From: Lachnoclostridium sp. UBA3262
GTDB taxonomy: Bacteria; Bacillota; Clostridia; Lachnospirales; Lachnospiraceae
Reading direction: 5' to 3'
NCBI GenBank assembly: GCA_002362575.1
Contig: DEUM01000053.1
Coordinates: 9,108 to 33,225 of the forward strand
DNA length: 24,118 nucleotides
Every line of letters starts with the position of its first letter. The first letter of the stretch is position 1. The translations under genes were made by a program, and so were the position numbers. The notes beneath the pieces are model-generated. The model saw only the letters and a list, made by a program, of their open reading frames with translations. It was not told the DNA's origin and did not search any database. Positions 1 to 6,878 of this stretch are shown here, one piece after another.

Positions 1-9
1 AGCCTTTTC

Positions 10-15
10 TATAAT
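10..15 (+). promoter_or_regulatory. -10 box of the amidase promoter (-35 outside the window)
   Basis: A perfect TATAAT lies at 10-15, 55 bases upstream of the amidase ATG at 71. The expected transcript start is near 22. The -35 box would fall at or before the window edge and cannot be seen. A start near 22 also argues against the upstream in-frame ATG at 14, which would not be transcribed. Confidence 0.5.
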
Positions 16-70
16 GCGGAGTATACGTAGACGAAGAACGCAAGGGAAGTTGACAAAGGAGGATTTCATA

Positions 71-787
71 ATGAAACGAATATTTTCTATTTTATTGATA
101 GCAGCGCTTGCCTGCTCACTAAGTGTAGTTCAGGAGCCGGAGCAAGCACAGGCGGCGGGGAAAAAGGTAATTGTAATTGACGCAGGACACCAGAGCCGGG
201 CAAATGGCAGTATGGAGCCAATCGGTCCGGGGGCGTCGAAGAAAAAGGCAAAGGTAACAGGCGGGGCTTCCGGCTGTGTTACACACCTTCCGGAATACAA
301 GCTGAATCTTCAGGTGGCAAAGAAGCTGAAAAAGGAATTGCAAAAACGTGGTTATAAGGTCATCATGGTGCGCACAAAGAATAAGGTAAATATTTCAAAT
401 GCGGGCAGGGCAAAAATTGCCAACAAATATAAGGCGGATGCGTTCATCCGTATTCATGCCAACTCGGCGGGCAGTTCCAGTGTAAAGGGGGCGTTGACGA
501 TAGCGCCGACTTCTTCGAATAAATATATGTCAAAGAAGAACCGAAAGAAAAGCCAGAGATTATCAAAAAAAGTTCTATCCTATATGTGCAAGGCGACAGG
601 TGCGAAGAACCGTGGGGTAATGAGGACAGATACAATGTCCGGTATCAACTGGTGTAAGGTTCCTGTCACAATCGTTGAGATGGGATTTATGAGCAATCCG
701 TCGGAAGATAGAAAAATGGCTTCTGGTTCTTATCAGAAAAAGATTGTCAAAGGGATTGCAAATGGCATTGATAAATATTTTTCATAG
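71..787 (+). CDS. Secreted N-acetylmuramoyl-L-alanine amidase (Amidase_3)
   Basis: This is a 238-residue zinc-dependent peptidoglycan hydrolase that should cut the bond between N-acetylmuramic acid and L-Ala of the stem peptide, outside the cell. ATG 71 is chosen over an in-frame ATG at 14 because AAAGGAGG sits at 55-62 and a signal peptide follows directly: Lys-Arg, a hydrophobic core at about residues 4-20, and probable cleavage after Ala-Gln-Ala-Ala near residue 29. The Amidase_3 zinc ligands are visible as His40 (IDAGH), Glu75 (PEYKLN) and His129 (IRIHANS). The catalytic Glu is Glu203 (VEMGFMSN). The protein is a bare catalytic domain with no SH3, SPOR or cell-wall-binding repeats, so its targeting is unknown. 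It has its own promoter and terminator. CwlD-like, sporulation-related and general cell-separation roles cannot be told apart here. Confidence 0.92.
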   Translation: MKRIFSILLIAALACSLSVVQEPEQAQAAGKKVIVIDAGHQSRANGSMEPIGPGASKKKAKVTGGASGCVTHLPEYKLNLQVAKKLKKELQKRGYKVIMVRTKNKVNISNAGRAKIANKYKADAFIRIHANSAGSSSVKGALTIAPTSSNKYMSKKNRKKSQRLSKKVLSYMCKATGAKNRGVMRTDTMSGINWCKVPVTIVEMGFMSNPSEDRKMASGSYQKKIVKGIANGIDKYFS

Positions 788-803
788 AAAAAGATTACTT
801 TTG

Positions 804-848
804 CGGAGCGGCATTGTGAAAACGATGTTGGCTCCGATTTTCTTTTTA
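804..848 (+). terminator. Intrinsic terminator after the amidase gene
   Basis: CGGAGC at 804-809 pairs with GCTCCG at 831-836. An inner stem CATTGT/ACGATG is closed by a GAAA tetraloop. The hairpin is followed by a T-rich tract (ATTTTCTTTTT). It separates the amidase from the next transcription unit. Confidence 0.85.
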
Positions 849-897
849 TAAAAATTTCTTATTATGTGGGAAAGTATCTCACGATTTCGAAAATAAC

Positions 898-925
898 TTG
901 CGAATCATAAAAAACATGGTAAAAT
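898..925 (+). promoter_or_regulatory. Housekeeping promoter for the cytidylate-kinase-like/gltX run
   Basis: A -35 TTGCGA at 898-903 is followed after 16 bases by TAAAAT at 920-925. The -10 carries an extended TG-n motif (TGG directly before it). The start of transcription should be near 932, leaving a ~70-base leader before ATG 1001. It is the only good promoter seen upstream of the seven-gene run that ends at 10405. Confidence 0.6.
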
Positions 926-1000
926 AATAATGGAGATAGTATTCTGTCTGGCATGGTCAGGCTAGTTAGCACTAATCAATACAGAAAGGCAGGGGGTACC

Positions 1001-1615
1001 ATGAATAAAGTAATTACAATTACAAGGCAGTACGGAAGTGGAGGCAGGGAGATTGGAAGAAAGCTTGCAGAAGCATATGGTATTGCTTTTTATGACAATG
1101 AAATAATTTCCAGAGCGGCAAAGGAGACGGGGTTTTCTGAGGGGGCGTTTGAGCATGTCGAGGATAAGGCGACGAATAGTCTTTTGTACTCGATTGCAAT
1201 GGGAATGAATGTATTTTCCAGTCAGGAGGTTGGTTTCACCGGATTGTCACTGGACGACCGTATTTTTCTTGCACAGTCAAATGTGATTCGGAAAGTGGCA
1301 AAGGAAGGGCCTTGTGTTATTGTAGGCAAGTGCGCCGATTATATATTAAAGGATGAGGAAAATGTTGTGAATCTGTTTATCAGTGCCTCGGTGGATTTCC
1401 GTATCCAAAGGTCGATTCAGATTGACGCGCTTCCAGAGAAAAAGGCAGCAGAGATTGTTTTGAAAAAGGATAAAAGCAGAGCCAATTATTACAAGTATCA
1501 TTCCGGTGAACGCTGGGATAATGTATTAAATTATGATATGGCTATCCGCAGTGATTTATGTGGGATTGAAGGTACAGTTGAGTGCCTGAAAGCCTATTTA
1601 GATAAGATAGAATAA
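1001..1615 (+). CDS. Cytidylate kinase-like family protein (P-loop)
   Basis: This 204-residue protein resembles the cytidylate-kinase-2 group of P-loop kinases. The P-loop region reads GSGGREIG at residues 12-19 right after the first beta strand, a variant glycine-rich loop typical of this group rather than the classic GxxxxGKS/T of Cmk. Later it has a hydrophobic strand (CVIVGKCADYIL) and a lid-like Arg/Lys-rich region (RIQRSIQ to KKDKSRANYYKYH). ATG 1001 is chosen over an in-frame ATG at 953 because a GGCAGGGGG ribosome site precedes it and homology to P-loop strands begins at once. Its in vivo substrate is uncertain; proteins of this group are often annotated as cytidylate kinases without biochemical proof. 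It lies 16 bases upstream of gltX and is probably co-transcribed. Confidence 0.85.
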   Translation: MNKVITITRQYGSGGREIGRKLAEAYGIAFYDNEIISRAAKETGFSEGAFEHVEDKATNSLLYSIAMGMNVFSSQEVGFTGLSLDDRIFLAQSNVIRKVAKEGPCVIVGKCADYILKDEENVVNLFISASVDFRIQRSIQIDALPEKKAAEIVLKKDKSRANYYKYHSGERWDNVLNYDMAIRSDLCGIEGTVECLKAYLDKIE

Positions 1616-1631
1616 ATTTTTGGAGGAGAAC

Positions 1632-3092
1632 ATGAGTAAAAAGATAAGAACACGGTTTGCACCGAGCCCAACGGGGAAAATGCACGTTGGTAACCTGAGG
1701 ACAGCATTGTATGAGTTCCTTATAGCAAAGCATGAGGGCGGGGATTTTATTCTCCGTGTAGAAGATACAGACCGGGAGCGGTTTGTAGAAGGAGCTTTGG
1801 AGCTTATCTATAAGACAATGGAAAAAGCAGGGCTTGGGCACGATGAAGGCCCGGACAAAGACGGTGGTTATGGTCCGTATGTCCAGAGTGAGCGCATGCA
1901 GACAGGTGTTTATTTGAAATATGCAAAGCAGTTAGTAGAAAAGGGAGAGGCGTATTACTGTTTTTGTACGAAAGAGCGGCTGCAGAAGCTTCATGATGAT
2001 GCAGAGGCAGAGGGCTCGGCGAAATATGATAAGCATTGTCTGTCTCTGAGCAAAGAAGAAGTTGAGGAAAAGCTGGCGGCAGGAGTGCCATATGTTATCC
2101 GGCAGAATAATCCGACCGAGGGCGAGACGGTGTTTGAGGACGCGATTTATGGGAAGATTACAGTGGCAAATGAAGAATTGGACGATATGATTCTGATTAA
2201 GTCAGACGGTTACCCGACATACAATTTTGCGAATGTAATTGACGACCATTTAATGGAAATCACGCATGTAGTCCGGGGAAATGAGTATCTCTCCTCAGCG
2301 CCGAAGTACAATCGTCTGTATGAGGCATTTGGCTGGGAGGTTCCGGTTTATGTGCACTGTCCGACAATTACAGATGAGGAACATAAGAAATTGGCAAAGA
2401 GACGGGGAGACGCTTCCTTCGAGGATTTGATGGAGTTGGGATTTGTGCCGGAGGCAGTTGTGAATTATGTCGCATTGCTTGGCTGGAGTCCGTCGGAGGA
2501 TAAAGAAATTTTCAGTCTGCCGGAGTTAATCGAAGCCTTTGACTACACCCGTATCAGTAAGTCGCCGGCGGTATTTGATATCGTTAAGCTGAAGTGGATG
2601 AACGGTGAATACATTAAGGCGATGGAGAAGGAAAAGTATTATGAGTATGCGATTCCGGAAATCCGGAAGGTCATCAAAAAAGATTTAGATGTAGAGAAAA
2701 TCGCTGACCTTGTTAAGACACGCATTGAGGTCTTCCCGGATATAGATGAAAAAATTGATTTCTTTGAGGAACTGCCGGAGTATGATATTTCCATGTACAC
2801 GCATAAAAAGATGAAAACAAACAGTGAAAATTCACTTGAGGTGTTACAGGAATTGCTCCCACGGTATGAGGCGTTGACGGATTACTCCATTGCCGGCATT
2901 GAGAAAACCGCGATGGATTATGTGGCGGAAAAAGGTTGTAAAAATGGTCAGGCACTCTGGCCGCTCCGCACGGCTGTGTCGGGAAAACAGATGACGCCGG
3001 GAGGTGCCTATGAGATTATGGAAATTATCGGCAAAGAGGAGTCCCTGAGAAGAATCCGAAAGGGCATCGAGTTACTGAATGAGGCAAAATAG
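1632..3092 (+). CDS. gltX: Glutamate--tRNA ligase
   Basis: A class I aminoacyl-tRNA synthetase of 486 residues, the normal GluRS length, which charges tRNA with glutamate in the cytoplasm. The HIGH-type signature is FAPSPTGKMHVGN at about residues 8-20. The KMSKS-type loop reads KLAKR at 253-257, a common variant of KLSKR. Zinc ligands like those of E. coli GluRS are visible as a CxC (YCFC) followed by YDKHC about 25 residues later. The catalytic Rossmann fold is followed by a helical anticodon-binding region. ATG 1632 is preceded by GGAGG, and the alternative TTG at 1620 overlaps that site. The gene's last 14 bases overlap the next gene. Whether this enzyme is discriminating or also makes Glu-tRNA(Gln) cannot be read from the window. 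Confidence 0.97.
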   Translation: MSKKIRTRFAPSPTGKMHVGNLRTALYEFLIAKHEGGDFILRVEDTDRERFVEGALELIYKTMEKAGLGHDEGPDKDGGYGPYVQSERMQTGVYLKYAKQLVEKGEAYYCFCTKERLQKLHDDAEAEGSAKYDKHCLSLSKEEVEEKLAAGVPYVIRQNNPTEGETVFEDAIYGKITVANEELDDMILIKSDGYPTYNFANVIDDHLMEITHVVRGNEYLSSAPKYNRLYEAFGWEVPVYVHCPTITDEEHKKLAKRRGDASFEDLMELGFVPEAVVNYVALLGWSPSEDKEIFSLPELIEAFDYTRISKSPAVFDIVKLKWMNGEYIKAMEKEKYYEYAIPEIRKVIKKDLDVEKIADLVKTRIEVFPDIDEKIDFFEELPEYDISMYTHKKMKTNSENSLEVLQELLPRYEALTDYSIAGIEKTAMDYVAEKGCKNGQALWPLRTAVSGKQMTPGGAYEIMEIIGKEESLRRIRKGIELLNEAK

Positions 3093-4923
3093 TGAACAAC
3101 ACGAGGCAATCCACCATAAGGATGGCCCTATGATGGTTCTGGCGGGCCCCGGTGCAGGAAAGACGTTTGTTATCGCGAGCCGGGTAAAGTATTTGATTGA
3201 AAAATGCGGGGTAGAACCGGAGAAGATTCTTGTCGTAACATTTTCCAAAGCAGCCGCATCTGAAATGAGAGAGCGTTTCGAGAGAATGACAGAACATAGG
3301 CAGTTACGGGTGCGGTTTGGCACATTTCATTCTGTATTTTTCCAAATACTGAGAGTTGCCTACCATTATGAGGCAAAGGACATTGTGACGCCTTCACTCC
3401 GGTATCGTTTTTTAGAAGAAGCCCTAAGGGACGTGGATTTTGGTGTAGAGGATAAAAAAGAATTTCTTGAGGATATCGAGAAGGAAATCAGCAGGGTAAA
3501 AGGAGAGGGGATTGACGTTGACTGTTATTACTCCGCTTCCTGCCCGGAGCAGGTATTCCGCGATATTTACAGAGGATATCAGGAACGGCTGCAAAGACAC
3601 CGGGCGCTGGACTTTGACGATATGGTAGTATATACGCATAAGCTGTTGAGTGCCAGACCGGACATTCTTTCAAGGTGGCAAAAGCAGTTTCAGTATATTC
3701 TGATAGATGAGTTTCAGGACATTAACAGGCTGCAATACGAAGCAATCCGGATGCTTGCGAAACCGGAGGATAATATTTTCATAGTAGGAGATGATGACCA
3801 GTCCATTTATGGATTCCGGGGAGCCAGACCGGATATTATGCTTTCCTTTCCTAAGGAGTTTCCGGAGGCAAAGAAGGTTACGCTGGGGGTTAATTATCGA
3901 TGTTCCTCACAGGTGTTGAAGGCTTCGGGACGTCTCATCCGGCATAACAAAAAGCGTTTTGACAAACAGTTGAGTGCAGATGCAGGGAAAATTGAGGGCG
4001 TACACATTTGTCGGTGTCAGGATTTATCCGCAGAGGCGGAACGGATTATAAGACAGATACAAGAGTATGCAAAAGGTGGAATTCCATATGAGGAGATGGC
4101 GGTTATTTACCGCACAAATATGCAGATGCGGACGCTTGCCGGTAAGCTTATGGAGAGAGGGATTCCGTTTACGATGAAGGAAAATATGCCGAATATGTTT
4201 GATTCATGGCTGGCAAAAGACTTGCTCTGTTATGTAGAGCTTGCGCTTGGCGACAGGAGCAGAGAAAAATTTTTGAAAATCGCCAATCGTCCGGTACGCT
4301 ATCTGAGCAGGGCGGCTTTTAATAAACCGGAGGTTTCGTTTGATGATTTGAGGTTGTATTACAGGCGAAAAAATCAGATGTGGATGCTCACGCGTGTGGA
4401 TGATTTTGAAAATGAGCTGCGTGCACTGTGCACCATGTCACCATATTCAGCGCTGCACTATATCCGTAAGGGAATTGGTTATGATGAATTTATAGAATCC
4501 TATGCAAAGGAGAGAAATGGTAATGCAGAGGATTGGCTGGAGAGGCTGACAGAGATTCAGGAAACAGCGAGAGACTGTGTAAGTCTTCCAGAGTGGCTGG
4601 CTTATGTGGAGAGCTATGGTAAGAAACTGGAAGAAATCAGAAAAGAGCAGGATTGTGATAGCAAGGCAGGAGTGAGCCTGATGACAATGCATGGCTCAAA
4701 GGGGCTGGAATTTGAGGCGGTATTCATTCCGACGGTCAACGAGGGGGTGTGCCCTTACCGCAAGGCAGTTCAGTCCGGCGCGATAGAAGAAGAAAGACGT
4801 ATGCTCTACGTGGCAATGACACGGGCAAAGAAACATCTGCATCTGTCATTTGTAAAAGAGCGTTTTCATAAGGAAATAGGGTTGTCACGGTTCATAACCG
4901 AAATCAGCCCGGAAATAAAATAA
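3079..4923 (+). CDS. UvrD/Rep-family superfamily 1A DNA helicase
   Basis: A 614-residue 3'-5' DNA helicase. Visible motifs in order are: Q-motif region at residues 3-12 (QNSEQHEAI), Walker A GPGAGKT 23-29, motif Ia (VVTFSKAAASEM), Walker B IDEFQD, motif III (GDDDQSIYGFRGA), motif IV (VNYRCSSQ), motif V (MTMHGSKGLEFEAVF) and motif VI (RMLYVAMTRAK). All catalytic residues are present. It is roughly 100 residues shorter than PcrA/UvrD and lacks their C-terminal RNA-polymerase-binding extension, so it is better called UvrD-like than PcrA. Its start overlaps the end of gltX by 14 bases in another frame, which suggests translational coupling. It should act in the cytoplasm in DNA repair, recombination or replication restart; the exact role is unknown. 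Confidence 0.93.
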   Translation: MRQNSEQHEAIHHKDGPMMVLAGPGAGKTFVIASRVKYLIEKCGVEPEKILVVTFSKAAASEMRERFERMTEHRQLRVRFGTFHSVFFQILRVAYHYEAKDIVTPSLRYRFLEEALRDVDFGVEDKKEFLEDIEKEISRVKGEGIDVDCYYSASCPEQVFRDIYRGYQERLQRHRALDFDDMVVYTHKLLSARPDILSRWQKQFQYILIDEFQDINRLQYEAIRMLAKPEDNIFIVGDDDQSIYGFRGARPDIMLSFPKEFPEAKKVTLGVNYRCSSQVLKASGRLIRHNKKRFDKQLSADAGKIEGVHICRCQDLSAEAERIIRQIQEYAKGGIPYEEMAVIYRTNMQMRTLAGKLMERGIPFTMKENMPNMFDSWLAKDLLCYVELALGDRSREKFLKIANRPVRYLSRAAFNKPEVSFDDLRLYYRRKNQMWMLTRVDDFENELRALCTMSPYSALHYIRKGIGYDEFIESYAKERNGNAEDWLERLTEIQETARDCVSLPEWLAYVESYGKKLEEIRKEQDCDSKAGVSLMTMHGSKGLEFEAVFIPTVNEGVCPYRKAVQSGAIEEERRMLYVAMTRAKKHLHLSFVKERFHKEIGLSRFITEISPEIK

Positions 4924-4935
4924 AAAGCAAATAGG

Positions 4936-4951
4936 TGTGAGGAAAATCACA
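4936..4951. promoter_or_regulatory. Perfect TGTGA-N6-TCACA palindrome, candidate Crp/Fnr-family operator
   Basis: The 44-base gap between the helicase and the xylanase gene holds TGTGA at 4936-4940 and TCACA at 4947-4951, separated by GGAAAA. This is exactly the spacing of the Crp-type consensus. It ends 16 bases before the xylanase ATG. No convincing -35/-10 pair was found beside it, so it could also be a short RNA hairpin. The protein that might bind it is unknown. Confidence 0.35.
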
Positions 4952-4967
4952 TCGGAAAAGAGGTCAT

Positions 4968-6623
4968 ATGAGAGTAATGAAAAAGGCAGTAGCAGGTATT
5001 TTAGTGTTGGCACTCACGGTATCAACCGCAGTGGCAGGAGGAAGCGGAGAAAGCGAGGCGGCAGTAAAAGGAAAGCTGAACAAGAAAAAAGTGACGATAG
5101 CAACGGGAAAATCAGTCAAATTAAAGGTAAAAGGAAAGGGTTCTGCGAAAGTCACCTTTAAATCTTCCAAAAAAAAGGTAGCAAAGGTTACCCAAAAAGG
5201 AAAAGTAACCGGACTGAAAAAGGGTAAGGCTACGATAACAGCAAAGGTAAAAAAAGGGAAAAAGAGTAAAAAGCTGAAATGTAAAGTTACGGTAGTCAAA
5301 GGCGCTAAAAGTTTGAAGGTACTCGACAGCCAGAAGAAAAAGGTTAAGTCTGTATCGGTTACGAAGTTTAGTACCGTTAAACTGACCGCTAAAATTTCGC
5401 CTAAGAGTTCAAATGATATTGTGTCATGGAAAAGCTCGGACAGTGACATTGCGACAGTCAAAAATGGAGAGATTACAGGACAGTATGTAGGGAAAACAAA
5501 TGTATACGCAAAAACCTACAGCGGAAAAAAGGTTAAGATTAAGGTAACAGTAAAAGCCCCTGTAATGACGGGACAGCTAAAGAATGCCTACCAGAATGAT
5601 TTTAAAATCGGGGCGGCTGTGAATACGTGGCAGTTGGAAGGAAATGGAAATTACAAGAAGGCAGTCGGTCTGATTACAAGTCAGTTTAATAGTATAACAA
5701 TGGAAAACCAGATGAAGCCGGATTCTTTGTTGAGCGCCGATACTATAGAGTCTTCGTCTAATACAGCGGTTGTTATCAATACGCAGACATTGGATAAAGT
5801 TCTGAGTCTGGCAAAGGCAAAAGGCTTGAAACTTCGCGGGCACTGCCTTGTATGGCACAGCCAGACGCCGGAATGGTTCTTCCATGAAAAATATGATGTT
5901 GAGAAGTCTTATACTTCTGCCAGTGTTATGAAACAGCGTATGGAAAATTATATCCGTCAGGTACTCACATACTGCAAACAGAAATACCCGGGCGTTGTAT
6001 ATGCATGGGATGTAGTGAACGAGGCGGTTGAAGACAATGGAGAAATGCGGTCAAACTCAAACTGGTACAGGACATACGGAAATTATGACTTTATTACGGA
6101 TGCATTTACATTCGCGAGAAAGTATGCTGGGGATGGGGTAAGCCTGTTCTACAATGATTACAATGAATATATGCCAGTCAAGCGCGATAGAATTTTCAAG
6201 CTTGTGAAAGAATTATATGACGCAGGAATCTGTGATGGTGTGGGTATGCAGTCGCACTATTCCATGACATATCCGACGATGGCGCTTGTAAAGGTAGCGA
6301 TTCAGCGATATAACAGCATAGCACCGGGAAAAATTCAGATTCAGCTGACCGAGCTGGATATCCATAATACGAACCGTACGGCAAAGAGTCATAAGAAGGT
6401 AGCAGATTTATATGAGTCTTTATTTAAGATGCTGTTAGACCAAAAGAGAAACAATAAGGTAAATATTTCCAGTGTAACATTTTGGGGGCTGACGGATGCT
6501 GATACATGGCTGACCAGCTTTAAAGGCGAAACGAGTTATCCGATGTTGTTTGGTGGAGATTATGCGGCAAAGACAGCATATTTCTCAGTACTGAATGCTG
6601 CTGGGAACGGGGGAAATAAATGA
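4968..6623 (+). CDS. Secreted GH10 endo-1,4-beta-xylanase with N-terminal Ig-like domains
   Basis: A 551-residue extracellular enzyme expected to cut internal beta-1,4 bonds of xylan with retention. Residues 1-31 form a signal peptide. Residues about 36-110 and 112-197 are two Lys/Val/Thr-rich bacterial Ig-like (Big_2) repeats, each with a Lys-Val-Lys-Val-Thr type last strand. The GH10 barrel fills about 203-545. Its marks are LRGHCLVWHSQTPEW, the acid/base Glu352 in DVVNEA, the nucleophile Glu462 in LTELDIH and FWGLTDADTW near the end. There is no LPxTG, dockerin or SLH motif, so retention may depend on the strongly basic Ig-like domains. ATG 4968 has AAGAGG just upstream; ATG 4977 is an alternative. 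The stop codon overlaps the feoA start (ATGA), so the two are probably translated from one message. Confidence 0.95.
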   Translation: MRVMKKAVAGILVLALTVSTAVAGGSGESEAAVKGKLNKKKVTIATGKSVKLKVKGKGSAKVTFKSSKKKVAKVTQKGKVTGLKKGKATITAKVKKGKKSKKLKCKVTVVKGAKSLKVLDSQKKKVKSVSVTKFSTVKLTAKISPKSSNDIVSWKSSDSDIATVKNGEITGQYVGKTNVYAKTYSGKKVKIKVTVKAPVMTGQLKNAYQNDFKIGAAVNTWQLEGNGNYKKAVGLITSQFNSITMENQMKPDSLLSADTIESSSNTAVVINTQTLDKVLSLAKAKGLKLRGHCLVWHSQTPEWFFHEKYDVEKSYTSASVMKQRMENYIRQVLTYCKQKYPGVVYAWDVVNEAVEDNGEMRSNSNWYRTYGNYDFITDAFTFARKYAGDGVSLFYNDYNEYMPVKRDRIFKLVKELYDAGICDGVGMQSHYSMTYPTMALVKVAIQRYNSIAPGKIQIQLTELDIHNTNRTAKSHKKVADLYESLFKMLLDQKRNNKVNISSVTFWGLTDADTWLTSFKGETSYPMLFGGDYAAKTAYFSVLNAAGNGGNK

Positions 6624-6841
6624 AGCTGAGTGAACTACCTGTGGGGCAAAAGGCGAAGATTCTCCGGGTGAACGGAGAGGGGGCTTTGAGAAACCGATTG
6701 CTGGACATGGGTTTGACGCCAAAGACTGAGGTAATGATTCAGAAAGTGGCTCCGATGGGTGATCCGGTGGAACTGACATTACGGGGATACGAACTAACGC
6801 TGCGTTTGGAGGACGCAGCTCAGATTGAGGTGCAGGAATAA
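6620..6841 (+). CDS. feoA: Ferrous iron transport protein A
   Basis: A 73-residue cytoplasmic SH3-like protein of the FeoA family that assists FeoB. It shows the typical order: KLSELPVGQKAKI, the RLLDMGLTPKTEV turn, then alternating strands ending in LRLEDAAQIEV, and it has the usual FeoA length. GGGGG six bases upstream is a plausible ribosome site, lying inside the end of the xylanase gene. The ATG overlaps the xylanase stop by four bases, and feoB starts 37 bases downstream. The feoA-feoB order is normal; the xylanase upstream is not. Feo genes are often controlled by Fur or DtxR-type regulators, but no clear box for either was recognised here. Confidence 0.93.
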   Translation: MKLSELPVGQKAKILRVNGEGALRNRLLDMGLTPKTEVMIQKVAPMGDPVELTLRGYELTLRLEDAAQIEVQE

Positions 6842-6878
6842 GAGATTAAAGTACAGAATATATGGGAAGGAGACACAT

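Noticed and set aside
932..1000. Riboswitch or T-box in the leader before the cytidylate-kinase-like gene
   Set aside because: The leader is only about 70 bases, with no T-box sequence, no specifier hairpin and no terminator.
4891..4921. TTCATA/TAAAAT as a xylanase promoter
   Set aside because: The spacer is 19 bases and the -35 is poor. It remains possible but is not strong enough to list.
4964..5461. 165-codon minus-strand frame opposite the xylanase start
   Set aside because: It is the complement of lysine-rich codons (giving Phe/Leu runs), a shadow of the A-rich Ig-like region.
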